A DNA stretch of 64,000 bases, from positions 5,786,607-5,850,606 of the forward strand of contig CM077834.1 in assembly GCA_039720395.1 (NCBI GenBank), written 5' to 3'. This DNA is from Liquidambar formosana. Its lineage: Eukaryota; Streptophyta; Magnoliopsida; Saxifragales; Altingiaceae. The notes below the pieces were generated by a model that made no database searches, was not told where the DNA came from, and saw nothing but the letters and a program-made list of their open reading frames with translations. The position numbers and the translations under genes were made by a program. Position 1 is the first letter of the stretch. Every line of letters begins with the position of its first letter. This document shows positions 1 to 10,641 of the stretch, piece by piece.

Positions 1-5
1 TCAAT

Positions 6-38
<33 letters not shown>

Positions 39-86
39 GCTAGAGAGAGAGAGAGCATATAGCCACACCACAACCTAATTAAGCAA
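1..86. repeat. CA/TA/GA microsatellite in 3' flank of WAK locus A
   Basis: A (CA)n run at about 6-32 is followed by TA and GA dinucleotide runs. The bases next to the stop codon match the 3' flank of WAK locus C (53700-53785), which has a similar but longer GA run. This is probably the 3' UTR of locus A, expanded by slippage. Confidence 0.8.
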
Positions 87-1273
87 TCAACGCCCATCAT
101 CAAATGCTAATATGACTTTCTTCCTTATGCTATCGTATTCTGCCGTATTACTACTAGAACCAGCACCATATGTGTCAGATACTTCACCAAATAAAGCCTC
201 TGTCTCTTCTGCATTTATCATACCTTTCTTCTTTGTTGCTCTTAATCCTTCTAACTCCATTGCTACTTCCTTCATAGTAGGTCTTTCCTCCCCTTTTATT
301 GTTAGACATCTCTTCGCAAGGATAGCAACTTCTTTAAGCTGATCAACATTTCCATCATTTAGCACTCGACTATCAAGAACTTCAAACAAGTGACCCTCTT
401 TCAGTGAAGAAATAAAATATGTAGCTAAATTTCTCTCTTCTTCGGGCCTATCAAAGGAAAGTGCCATCTTTCCAGTTAGTAACTCCGCAAGGACAACCCC
501 AAAACTATAAACATCACTCTTTTCTGTCAATTGACTCGTATGGAAGTATTCAGGGTCCAAGTATCCAAGTGTCCCTTGCACTAGTGTGGTTAGTTGAGAC
601 TTATCTAGCGGGATCAACCTTGAAGCTCCAAAATCTGATACTTTTGCAATGTAATTTTCATCCAAGAGTATGTTAGTAGTCTTGACATCTCTATGAATGA
701 TAGGAGTAGAAGCTGCAGAGTGCAAGTATGAAAGAGCTCCCGCAGTTTCCGTTGCTATTCTTAATCGAGTTTTCCATGTAATCGAAGATGCAAGATATTC
801 ATTATGTATATGTTGGAAAAGGGTACCATTCGGTACAAACTCATAGACTAGTAAAGGAACTTGAGTCTCGAGACAACATCCCAATAGTTTTACCACATTC
901 CTATGGTTAATTTGGGAGAGAACAATCATTTCATTAATGAATTGTTGAACTTGGTTCTCATCTCCTATTTTAGATTTCTTAATGGCAACTGTTCTGTTAT
1001 CCAATAATGTTCCTTTGTAGACCGTGCCTTGGCCTCCTTGACCTAGAACTCTATTTTCATGGTAATTGTTTGTGGCCTTCTTGAGTTCTTTGGCTGTAAA
1101 TATTTTAATTGAACCTTCAACAGATCCTTCACGTTCGGAAAGTTGCTGTTGTAACATAAGACCACCATTTTGCTGAAAGAATTTTTCTTTAAGTTTGGTG
1201 AGCTTTCTTTGCTTGAGTCCCCAATATAACCATGAACTTCCCAATAGTAGAACTAAGAGGCTTGTGCTAACAC
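87..1273 (-). pseudogene. WAK locus A exon 3: transmembrane segment and kinase domain (open)
   Basis: The exon begins after ACACAG with [18 protein letters not shown], a membrane segment, followed by a basic stop-transfer stretch ([11 protein letters not shown]). The kinase shows GQGGQG (P-loop), VAIKK (ATP-binding lysine), HRDVKTTN (RD-type catalytic loop), [16 protein letters not shown] and [16 protein letters not shown]. It ends AFDDGR and a stop at 87-89. The exon length equals that of locus C. No frameshift or missing catalytic residue is seen, so this half could still encode an active kinase if expressed. Confidence 0.9.
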
Positions 1274-1591
1274 CTGTGTATAAAAAAATTTGAATAAATA
1301 ATGAATATCACTAGCAAGTAAAAAAGTTTTAAAATTAGTTTTACTTAGAATTCTAGTCATTTCGGAGGTGGAAGCATTTCATAGTAAAACGTGAAAATAA
1401 GATAATGTAAGGTTTTAAGTTAAGATTCTAGGTGGATTTAGGAAACCCTAGTAACAAAAGATTTGGTGGAATTATAATATGTTGATTAGTGCTTATTACA
1501 TGTAACATGAAATGCAAAACAAAAAGGCATATGTTTATGTGGATTCAATACATTGCTTTGCCCATCCCAACTACTGAACAAATTAATATTT

Positions 1592-2582
1592 GGGTTAATT
1601 ATTTTTTTGTACCATCAACTTTAGGGATAATTCAATTTAGTCCACGAACTTGACATTGAGTCAATTTTGGGACAATTTTTAACTTTATGTCTTAATGTGG
1701 GATAGGGGTTGACGGACGTTAGGATTTTTAACTGGAGCAGTCACTTGCTCCGCACGTGCTACTGATATGGATCTTACGTGGCATCAAACAAAAGGGTTAA
1801 TTACTTTTTTGTACCATTAACTTTGGGGGTAGTTTCAATTTAGTTCACGAACTTGACATTGACTTAATTTTGGGACAATTTATAACTTCGAGTTTCAATG
1901 TGAGACAGGGGTAACGGACGTGACAGACATTAGGATTTTCAACTGGAGCAATCAAGTGATTATTTGAATAATTATTTCAAAATTTTAAGAATTTTATGCA
2001 TTTTTTTTATAAAAAAAATTAAAAATTAGGAAAATGATTATTTGAACAATTCTTTCCCAACAATCAATTCCTAAATTTTAATAATTTTGGGGATTTTTTT
2101 TAAAAAAAAATTAAAAATTAGGAAAATGATTATTTGAAAAATTATTTCCAAATTTTAAGAATTTTCTGCATTTTTTTTTAAAAGGAAAATGATTATTCGA
2201 ACAATTATTTCCCTAATTTTTGGTAATTTACTAAATTTTTGTCTTTTTTAAATCTTATTTAACATTTATTTGAAATTTTTAAAAATTAAAAACCCAAAAT
2301 TATGTGTGTGTGACACGTGGCAAGGGAGCATCATCTCTTCCTTGGAACGGGTTGCAAACATATCCAAATTTTACATAGGTCTTTTTTGTTATCAAATCTT
2401 CAACTTTGAATAAACCCTTATATCTTCTTCAATTGTTGATCCTTTAAAAATCCTAACGTCCGTCACCTTGTCCTACATTAGAACACAAAGTTAAAAATTA
2501 TCCCAAAATTGAATCAATGTCAAGTTTGTAGACTAAATTGAGATTACCCCCTAAAGTTGATGGTACAAAAAGTAACTAACCC
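1592..2582. mobile_element. Non-autonomous MULE-type element in intron 2 of WAK locus A
   Basis: Long terminal inverted repeats begin gggttaatta at the left and end taactaaccc at the right. They are flanked by a 9-bp duplication, ttaatattt (1583-1591) and ttaagattt (2583-2591), 8 of 9 matching. The empty site is present in the paralogous intron near 55290. The left terminal sequence is partly repeated again at about 1795-1945, so this end was duplicated internally. No coding capacity is seen. Superfamily is assigned from the 9-bp duplication and long inverted repeats. Confidence 0.75.
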
Positions 2583-3131
2583 TTAAGATTTCGTAGTTTC
2601 CTTTTGACACCAAAAAAAAAAAACCAAAAACAAGTCCCTAAGAATTGTGGATGATGAGAACGAATTTGGGTCATGGCAGATTATATGAGATCACCAATTG
2701 GTAACTGTAAAATCATAAATCACCTTCTTGAGTTTTTAATTTCCTCTGTCTTACAACTGGGGACTTACACAGTTACACATAAAAAGACATTTACACCTAT
2801 AGAAATTATATGGGTACAAGCTTAAGATACCGATCTTCCTTGCAATATCTAAATTAGAAATCACCCGGCCACCAATGAAATACCCAACAGAAAATTCCAA
2901 TCTTTATTATTATTCTTATTTTTAAACAAAAAATTTTAAGTTGTAGCAAGCAGAATAGAGTATCCGAAGGAAAGAAGGATGCAAATTTCTTTTACTTTTC
3001 CTTCTAAATCGTTTTTTTTTTTTTTTTTATGGTGTATTAAAGATTGGTCTTGTGCCCATAGAGTAATTATATATTAGTACAAAAATTAGGCCAAATATTT
3101 ATGGTCAACTCCAAACTTTTGTAAATACATA

Positions 3132-3390
3132 CACCCTCCGTTTCAAATTGACTGTCCCTTTTGAAAAAACACGTTTTAAGGAAACCCTATTACTTTCTTT
3201 TACATTAATGCATAGGTTTTGAGATTCTAATTTTGCCCTCAAGTATACAAAATATTAGAAAAAGAGAGAATACTTTTTCAAGGGTATTTTAGGAAATGAA
3301 TAAAAAAGAACCAATGATTTTTAAAATATGACAATAATTTTGAAACATCTAGAAAAGGAAAGTAGGCCACTTATTTAGAAACAAAGGGAG
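3132..3390. mobile_element. Stowaway-like MITE in intron 2 of WAK locus A
   Basis: A 259-bp element starts caccctccgtttc and ends acaaagggag, flanked by TA dinucleotides at 3130-3131 and 3391-3392. The paralogous intron at about 55808 has only the uninterrupted TA, which proves insertion after the A/C duplication. A second member of the family is at 33688-33949. Confidence 0.8.
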
Positions 3391-3682
3391 TATTTAATAG
3401 TGCATTCACCCCAATTAAAAAAAAAAAGAAGGTAGTGCATTTCCAAGAATGACCTAAATTACATAATTCATTCGTACCAAAAATTAGCCCTCATTAAAGT
3501 TATAGAGCAAGTTGTAAATAATTAAAATTATTCTCGACCAACCAAAAAATGTAGTTAGTGAGACCCACAACCTATGCTTTCTCTTTTCTCTCCTATCCTC
3601 TCTCCTTTCTCTTTCCTTGTGTCTTTAAGAAACCCAAATAATTATTGAAATGAATAATAAAAGGAACCTCACATTCTTACTA

Positions 3683-3869
3683 GGGAAAATTGGCAATAAC
3701 CCCATTTAGAATAATAGTTTTAGTACTTACCCGATCAAAAAATTCATTAACCCTTTAAACCACATATGAGTATTTTTCTTAACAATAATCCGATCTTTTT
3801 TTTTTTTTTGAAAAATCCTAATTTAGCCTTATTTGCTTGTAGGAGCACTCCTTTTTTTTTTTTTTCTTT

Positions 3870-3901
<32 letters not shown>

Positions 3902-4735
3902 TTTATTGTTGTTGTTAAGAACACTTTAATGTAACTAACTTGTTTTATAATTTTCTAATTTTTAAAAATCTATAACTTACAAGATACAAAATCATTTTTG
4001 ATAAAACTTGTATTTTTAGAATTTGCTCATTTTGATCTTCGAAATACTACCCACTGTGATTAGGTAAATTTGGGAAAAAAAATTTATATTACATTTTGCT
4101 CTCAAACTAGTAACGTGTTACTATTTTGCAAATTATGCTGTTAAACAGTAACATATTACTATTTTATTACATATTGTTAAACAGTAATATGTTATTGTTG
4201 TCTACTTAAAAATGTGTTTTTTTTTCTCTTTCTTCTTGGGCAAGAAGAGATTGCAATAACATGTTATGAGTGTTTTTTTTTTTTTTTTTTTTTTTTTTGA
4301 GTGCAGAAAAATTGAAAAAAGTGGATCTATGTTATTGTTCTCTACTTAAAAATGGGTTTTTTTTTATTCTTTCTTCTTGGGCAAGAAGAGATTGCAATAA
4401 CATGTTACTTTTCTCCACATTAAAATGAGTTCTTATTTTTTTTATTTTTTAGGTGCGGAAAATTTGAAAAAAGTGGATCGTGGTTCTCATCAAAGGTTTG
4501 GGAGTGGGGATGAAGGTTAGAGGTTGTGAAAATTGGGTTAACTCATTGAGTTGAATAGTTGTGGCAAGAACTCAAAAAGTTAAATCTATTGATCGGTGAA
4601 AATAAAGATACCGTTCGAATGGGAAGAAATATAAGATAAGTATTATTTTTGTGAGAAAAGAGTAAATCTATCAGTTTGGTGTCAAAAGGGGTTATGAAGT
4701 TAATGAATTTGTTTCTGGGGCTATTGTTAAAATAC
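3683..4735. mobile_element. Insertion with T-rich tandem duplication in intron 2 of WAK locus A
   Basis: This stretch has no counterpart in the paralogous intron of locus C. It begins near gggaaaattggcaataacccc and ends near ggggctattg, which are imperfect inverted ends. Inside are long T runs (about 3850-3905, 4275-4300), repeated short motifs around cagtaacatgttactat, and a 120-140 bp direct duplication (about 4205-4325 and 4335-4475) containing cttcttgggcaagaagagattg. No gene is seen. It resembles the element at 47118-48352, so I infer a shared MULE-like family. Confidence 0.5.
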
Positions 4736-4899
4736 TTTTCTAATATGGCAATGGCTCTAAGGAAAACTGTGGAAAAACAAAGGGGACAATATATTTTCTT
4801 TTCGAAATGATAAAGATATGTGATGTCGGCATTATTTGTGGTATTCAAAATGCCTAGCATTACTCAAGGGAGGGTGACTAAGCAAACTCTTCACAACCC

Positions 4900-4900
<1 letters not shown>

Positions 4901-4935
<35 letters not shown>
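4901..4935. repeat. Uninterrupted poly(C) tract, 35 nt, in intron 2 of WAK locus A
   Basis: There are 35 consecutive C (35 G on the transcribed sense strand), followed by CA repeats and located about 65 nt inside the intron from the exon 2 donor at 5001-5000. The paralogous intron in locus C lacks it. Confidence 0.9.
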
Positions 4936-4937
<2 letters not shown>

Positions 4938-5001
4938 CACACACACACAACAACCCAAATAAAAAAACGTACAAAATGTTGAGTGTTGGAAATTCACTTA
5001 C

Positions 5002-5175
5002 CTAGGGCAGCCTGAATCGCATGTAGTGGATTTGCAATACAGCCCTTTCCATTTTTCATGCCATCCCCATGGTAACCCTTCCGACAAGAACAAGTGTAAC
5101 TCCCCTCTTTGTTAACACAGTTTGCTTTTTTGTCACATTGGTTCAAGCTTGAGCTTTCATGACACTCATCAATAT
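5002..5175 (-). pseudogene. WAK locus A exon 2: calcium-binding EGF module (open)
   Basis: This exon is 174 bp, bounded by TCTTTCAG on the acceptor side and GTAAGTG on the donor side. It encodes the DIDEC start typical of EGF_CA, six spaced cysteines and GYHGDG. It is phase 1 on both sides, identical in length to exon 2 of locus C, and open throughout. Confidence 0.88.
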
Positions 5176-5765
5176 CTGAAAGATAATCAAGTTAAAAAAG
5201 AAGTCCATCACAAAAGCACTTGCAAGTAAAACAATCCAAAGCAATGAAACCAATGTCAGTGAAAGGATCAGGATGCATGCTCACCCACATTTTATTTTTT
5301 ATTTTTATTTTTATTTTTTTGAATTCTTGTTTTTCCTTGGTTTTTATGTAGGTAAAAAAGAACTCAAAACTACGTAGTTTGGATGCTTATTTTTTATGTT
5401 ACCAAAACTATGCACATAAAAAATTACTCCATTTGTCCTATAAAGATAGACCAATTTTGCTACTTTTTGAATCCCAAAATGTCTGTCCTTTTTGAAAATT
5501 CAAATTATAAATTTTTTGAACATTTCTATATTACCCCTTATTATTTCAATAATTACTTTCAACCAAAAAAACCCAACACCAAGTAGGAAATGGTACTTTT
5601 AGAAAAATAAAGTTTAATAAATGAAAAGTGAATGCAATGAAGATTTTTTTTAAACTACATATTTTGTCAAACTTAACATATAGAATTAAAGGAGTTGAAA
5701 GGAAGAGGGAATTAAAAATAAATAAATAAACGGAGAGGATCCATGTCGGAAAAGGCTAGGATTAC
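5176..5765. other. Intron 1 of WAK locus A with two old MITE remnants
   Basis: The intron runs GT (5765) to AG (5176). About 5346-5430 matches the small palindromic repeat seen intact at 12356-12451 and 46476-46566. About 5428-5697 has Stowaway-like ends (actccatttgtcc, aaaggagt). Both also occur in intron 1 of locus C, so they predate the duplication. Confidence 0.65.
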
Positions 5766-6527
5766 CTTGGCAACCATTGAGGTACGGGTTCCCTTGGTAG
5801 CCTTTCCTGCAATGGCAACGATAACCCGCTCCATTGACGTTATCATGACAAGTACTATTTCCTTTACATCCATAACTCGTCGGATTCCGTTGAGCTACTT
5901 TGCATGTCTCATTCCCAATAGCCCAATCAATCACCAACGGAAGCTTTTCTTTGTTCCGTAACTCATTAACAAAATTTTTCGAAAATTTGAACAATTTCTC
6001 TTCAGCAACAAAGGCATAGCTGCAGGGATCCAACGCCGCGGATGCATCTGAATAACTGCTAGTATTTAATAATGTCACTTGAAGACCCCGAAGTCCTTTA
6101 GGGATGGAAATCTCACAACATCCATTGCCGGAGCAAGATTCATAGTCAATCTCGTTACAAACCAGCGTGCACCCAGTCTTGTAGGAAAAACTACTTATGT
6201 TACCTCGGATTTGGGCTTCAGTGTCACATCCGATAGCGAAGAATTTGTTTTCGGTACTAGAGACGAAGAAGTAAAGCAAGGTAAGTGCTGGAGGGCTTTT
6301 CACTAGTGCACTACCATTCTGAGCATAACAAAGGCGGCCTAACGGCTGCAAGATTCTTAGCCGACCATCGAGGGATATGTTGGTAACATCCCAGAGGCTA
6401 TGCCTCAAAAATGGTTTGCTGGGATGGTTGAGTGAGTGATTGCAAGTGATGAGGAAGGATTTATTAAGGTAACAACCTTCCTTGGTGCCGAATGGGTATG
6501 GGATACTTACATTCCCACATCTGTCGG
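5766..6527 (-). pseudogene. WAK locus A exon 1, 3' part: ectodomain
   Basis: This part encodes the GUB_WAK region from [11 protein letters not shown], through [15 protein letters not shown] and LPLVIDWAIGNETC, to an EGF module ([18 protein letters not shown]) and the donor AAG/GTAAT at 5766. It is open in one frame. The upstream boundary is the hAT target duplication (6520-6527). Reading upstream through the element gives a new in-frame Met inside the transposon. Confidence 0.88.
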
Positions 6528-7449
6528 CAGGGGCGGAGGGAGGGGGGTGCCAGGGGGGGCAGTTGACCCCCCTCACTCATTGAATTTTTTTTTTTTTAGT
6601 ATACATATTTACTTATATTTTTAAATATGCCCCCTCTAAAATATATTTTTGGTCCCTCTAAAATATATTTTTGACCCCTCTGATTTTATAATTAATCCCT
6701 TTACTCTTCTCTCTTTCCTTTTTTTCCCCTTTATATAAATAGCTCTTACCCATGTTTTACTCAAGTTACGTCTCTTGTCCTTGGGTTATGCCCTCTTTTT
6801 GGTTTAATACATACATTATTTCATCAAATATATATATATTATCAATGAATATTTAAGTTTTTGTGTTAATTATTAAGTTTAAACAATTTTCTTTGTTCTT
6901 GTTAATTTTTATTATATAAAGAAGGCTACTTCAAATGATTATTTAATGAGTGAGGCTATTGCCACCACATAAAGTACTCAAAGCCCCCTATTAGTTTACA
7001 CTTTTTGAGGTTTTATGAAAAATATAAAAAAAATTTACCAAAAGTATTAACATTGTTCATTAGAAAACATCATTCTGAACAACTTTGTAGAAGAAATTTT
7101 TTCCAAAATCTATCATTTAAGCAGACTTTTTGGCAATTTACAATCTCTATTTCATTTTCCATCAAAAATTGACAAAAAGTCTACTTAAATTATAGATTTT
7201 GGAAAAATTTTCTTCTACAAATTTGTCCGGATTGATGTTTTCTAATAAACTATGTGATTAGTTTTTATAAATTTTTTTTATATTTTTCATAAAACCTTAA
7301 TAATGTAAATTAAATAAGGGGTTTAGAGTATTTTATGTGGTGGTAATAGCCTGGCCCTTATTTGATTTATAGAGTTAGAAGAAAAAAATTAAACAGTTAC
7401 ATCCAAACAAAGTCGCCCCTCCTAGGATAAATTCCTAGATCCGCCACTG
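6528..7449. mobile_element. Non-autonomous hAT element inserted in WAK exon 1
   Basis: This element is 922 bp. The left end is caggggcggag. The right end, reverse-complemented, is cagtggcggat, the CAG-N-GGCGGA terminus common in plant hAT elements. It is flanked by the exact 8-bp duplication tctgtcgg at 6520-6527 and 7450-7457. Removing the element plus one copy (930 bp, 310 codons) restores the reading frame between CPDR and CGNVS, as in loci B and C. No transposase is present. It carries a nested foldback MITE at 6948-7357. Confidence 0.93.
6948..7357. mobile_element. Foldback MULE-type MITE nested in the hAT element
   Basis: This 410-bp element folds almost end to end. The termini gaggctattgccaccacataaa and the complement of tttatgtggtggtaatagcc pair, and the arms meet near 7145 around tttcatttt. 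The 9-bp flanks are ttatttaat (6939-6947) and ttatttgat (7358-7366). Relatives lie at 15680-16078, 31718-32101 and 43124-43515, with a half copy at about 9018-9132. Confidence 0.82.
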
Positions 7450-7569
7450 TCTGTCGGGGCATCCAGGCTTGGAATAGTGCGATGTTGCTGGTGCTATACC
7501 TATAGTACTGGTTGCTAAGACGACCAACCCAACCAATATGAGTTGCAGAAGCATTCCGTGTAAGCCCAT
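7450..7569 (-). pseudogene. WAK locus A exon 1, 5' part: signal peptide
   Basis: This part encodes [20 protein letters not shown], a hydrophobic secretion signal, then SKPGCPDR, where the hAT target duplication begins. The start codon at 7569 was chosen because the same Met opens locus C. The frame stays open upstream for 39 more codons (to 7686), and this stretch is conserved with locus C. Confidence 0.85.
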
Positions 7570-7739
7570 GGCTTCAAGCGCCTTGGTTGTTTTCGGTGGA
7601 TGCTGGCACAGAAAAACCTCCTTGATGAATGCAGGTCCTTTAATTTGTGGGAGAAGTAGTGGTGAAATATTGAGCAAAACAACCATTGAAGCAAACCTAT
7701 TTATTAACTTTGGGCACTTAGCATGTAGTATAGCTAATA

Positions 7740-8175
7740 CTTTCTTCGTCCCACAATTCCCTCAAAGATAGGTCATTTTTATAATTTTCTTTGTCCTAAA
7801 ATATTTGTCCATTTTGAGAAATGGGAAATGTTACATATAAAAACCAATTGCAGCAACTAATTGTAACAATTGATGTGGCATGCCAAGTTGGTATATCATA
7901 ATAATAAGGAGTGCTAATGGTTGATTGTTAGAAAATGCTACATCAATGTACGTTGCTGTCTTTTATTGTTGTGTTTAGTTGTTACCTATAGTACTACCCT
8001 TTTGAAAGTTCAAATCATAATTTTTTTGAACTTTTTATTCTATTCCTTGTTATTTCATTGATTATCTTGAATACAAAACCCAATAAAAAATAGGAGCAGA
8101 AATTTTTAAAATGATGATTTTTTTTAAATGTATGTTTTATTAAATATGACTTATTTTTATAGGACAAAGAGAGTG
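7740..8175. mobile_element. Stowaway-like element with nested insert in the promoter of WAK locus A
   Basis: The ends ctttcttcgtccc and gacaaagagagtg are flanked by TA at 7738-7739 and 8176-8177. The promoter of locus C (about 58165-58180) has the sequence without the insert. About 7829-8002 interrupts the element with unrelated sequence, so it is itself a host. It lies about 170 bp upstream of the presumed start codon. Confidence 0.7.
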
Positions 8176-9500
8176 TAATCAAGTAATGTGAAGAGAAGGC
8201 AGTATGCCTATGAAAAGGACGTAGTGTGTGGGTCAAGGTTCACGTGGCATTTTCCTAGAATGTGCTTGGAAAGGACTCGCCGAGCTGTATACCAGCCTTG
8301 AAGAAAAGCGAAAGGTGACACTAAAGTCACTCACGCACTCATAAAATCTTTTAAAGAAAAAATGGCTAAACGTTCTTTCAAATAATTTATAAATTTTAAT
8401 TTGTGAGGGGTAACTCATATATATGGCAAATGACCGTGATTCAGGATCTGTAAGTTTCAAATTTAAGTCTCTATTCCTTCATTATTAGATGTGCGAGCTT
8501 GTGAGTGATTTGTGTATTATGAGAGAATTAGTTTAAAATTATAAATTTATTAATTATTGTTTATGAAATTAATTTTGTTCACATAATGTTTTTCCATTTA
8601 ATTTCATGAACATCAATTAACGCGTGGTAGCGTTAATTGCTGAATTTGTAAATTATTTAAGGACATTGCAACTTCTTTTCTTTAGGGATTACGTGAAAAA
8701 TGACTAAACATTAGACTATTCTTAAAATTTATCCTTAATTTTATTTTATTTTGGATGTCCAAATAAAGTTGTGTGCAGTGGTCGCTTTGGATGTCTAACT
8801 TTTTAAAAAAGGTTTGGAGCACTATTGTGAAAGATTGAAAGTTAAATGTCTCATATGTCTTTTTTTTTTAAAATTTATTTATTGACTTCTAGTCTTTCAC
8901 AATAATGCTCCAAACCTATATAACCTTTCAGTTTTTCACGATAATGTGCCAAACCTTTATAAAAAAAAAAGTTGGAAAAACTTTTTGGAAAAACATTTTG
9001 GAAAAAGTCTCTATTCTTATGTAAAGTTGTTTAAAATGATGTTTTTTGGTGGTAATATTTAGTATAAAATCTTAAAAAATTTAAACAAGTGAGGAAAACT
9101 AATAAAATTGAGGGGTGGCAATAGCCAGGCCCAATGTTACAATATAAAGGAATGAGTCTCTCTTAAAGGAATGTGTCCATTATGACAATAGAACAACCCT
9201 CTTTTTGGGTCAAGTAGGGTGAAAGTATTAGGTCCCATGCAACTTTATGGTAGCCTAAGTCTAAGGGCATGAGTCTCCTTTTATTTTTATTTTTTGCTAA
9301 GGGCATGAGTCTCTTTTAAAGGTACATTGTAATGTTCCAATAGAATCTTTTTTTGATTTTTCTATGATGCAATTTTTAAGTAACGAGTCTCTTTTAAAGA
9401 TGCATTGCCATGTTCCAATACCATCTGTGACATCGTCTTTCATTTGTGAGGGCGATTATTGTAACTCATTAACTTTATTTGCCCCTTAATCTCTTAGTAT
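8176..9500. repeat. Upstream module A, shared with 45198-45850 and 60700-63100
   Basis: This non-coding block recurs upstream of each WAK locus. About 8406-8560 is SINE-like (see the 50000-50140 entry). About 8800-8960 contains an inverted pair (gtttggagcactattgtgaaag and its complement). About 9018-9132 is half of the foldback MITE. About 9120-9500 carries repeated gggcatgagtctc and cattgtaatgttccaatag motifs. There is no gene. Confidence 0.65.
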
Positions 9501-10277
9501 AAGATACCTTTTAGAATAGAACTCAAAACAAATTTCATTTTCTCAAAACCCCTTTTGAGCCTAAATGGTCAAAACTACCCCCAACTTACCTTGCTAGCAA
9601 TAATTACACCTATGCAACCATAAATAACTTCTTACTATCAAAGCCATAAAATTAGGGATTTTGTTCTCCAACTTACCTTACTAATAGTAATTACACTTGT
9701 GTGTGAACCCCAAAAAGTGACCCATGTACATGATTGAAAAGGAATCGCTATTTTATTTTTTAAAGGAAACAAAGAAAACGCTAAAAACCTTTCTGTTTTA
9801 AGAAAAACAATTGAATGACTCAATGTTTAAAAAAGAAAGGCAGAAAAGTTTTTTTGGAAACCAAAAAAATTAGGAATTCAGAAACTATGTTATGACATGG
9901 GAAAGTTCTGGGCAAATCTTATAGGTACCCATGTCACTTTAACAGTCTCTTAGTTTATTTGGGTTAAATTAAAGTCTTATCATACAAAAATCAGGTAATG
10001 GCACCAAATGATTTTCTGTGAGAAGAAAAAAAAATCAGGATAATACAACTTGACATGTCTTTGATCTCCTTGGGAATTAACGTTAACAATTTCTTACAGA
10101 CCTTCAGCTCTTTCTCTTTAGCCATAAGAGTCGAAATGCTAATTTGCAACTCATCTAAACCCTTTGCATCCCTTAACACGTACTCTACCACTTTATCAAG
10201 ACCATTGAGTCTACACAATAGTGCGCCAAACCCTTATGACGCTATCACATTTTCTGTAGTAAAGTCGTGATGGAAAA
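9501..10277. other. Intergenic, no gene recognised
   Basis: AT-rich sequence. The longest open frame (9991-10218, minus, 75 codons) shows no family motif. Phrases resembling the WAK upstream module (about 10210, gtgcgccaaaccc) suggest decayed repeat. Confidence 0.6.
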
Positions 10278-10641
10278 GTTTCAAAAGAGACATCTTATCA
10301 CATTTCACAATAATTCGACAAACCTTTATAAAGAAATAAAACATCCACAGCGGCCATACAACACAACTTTATTCCTCTAAATGGAAATATTTCGGAAAAG
10401 AAGCTAGAGCCACTTTAACAAAAGTTATTATTATTAAGGTGGGGCTATTTCCACAACCTATAGTTTCAAAACAGACATCTTATCACATTTCACAATAATT
10501 CAACAAACCTTTATAAAGGAATAAAACATCCACAGCGGCCATACAACACAACTTTATTCCTCTAAATGGAAATATTTCGGAAAAGAAGAGCCACTTTAAC
10601 AAAAGTTATTATTATTAAGGTGGGGCTATTTCCACAACCTA
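10278..10641. repeat. Tandem duplication of about 186 bp spanning the left end of the MULE
   Basis: Units 10278-10463 and 10464-10641 are nearly identical, from tttcaaaa to ggggctatttccacaacct. The second lacks about 9 bp (gctagagcc region). The repeated unit includes the first bases of the Pack-MULE terminal repeat, so the duplication happened after that insertion. Confidence 0.85.

Larger units (their letters stand above)
87..7569 (-). pseudogene. WAK locus A: receptor kinase gene disrupted by a hAT element in exon 1
   Basis: This is a three-exon wall-associated kinase gene read right to left. The exons are 7569-7450 joined to 6519-5766 (exon 1 split by the hAT element at 6528-7449), 5175-5002 and 1273-87. 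All junctions show GT-AG. Exons 2 and 3 have exactly the lengths found in the intact gene at 53786-58005 (174 and 1187 bp), and their ends fall at the same codons. Without the insertion the exons would sum to 2235 bp, or 744 residues, with no frameshift visible. As it stands, reading from the start codon runs from CPDR into the transposon and soon stops. The locus would encode a plasma-membrane receptor with a pectin-binding-type ectodomain, EGF modules and a cytosolic Ser/Thr kinase. A transposon-null allele is the simplest reading. A transcript splicing the element out, or starting inside it, is possible but unproven. Confidence 0.88.

Noticed and set aside
5743..6306. Plus-strand open frames opposite WAK exon 1 (also 57127-57747)
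   Set aside because: Antisense shadows of the WAK ectodomain, recurring only because the sense exon is conserved.
6528..7449. Reading the hAT element as an intron of locus A
   Set aside because: Ends do not give GT-AG at the exon edges, an 8-bp duplication and hAT termini are present, and loci B and C have continuous exon here. Cryptic splicing remains possible.
9991..10218. 75-codon minus-strand frame with a coiled-coil-like look
   Set aside because: Too short, no family motif, in repeat-derived sequence.
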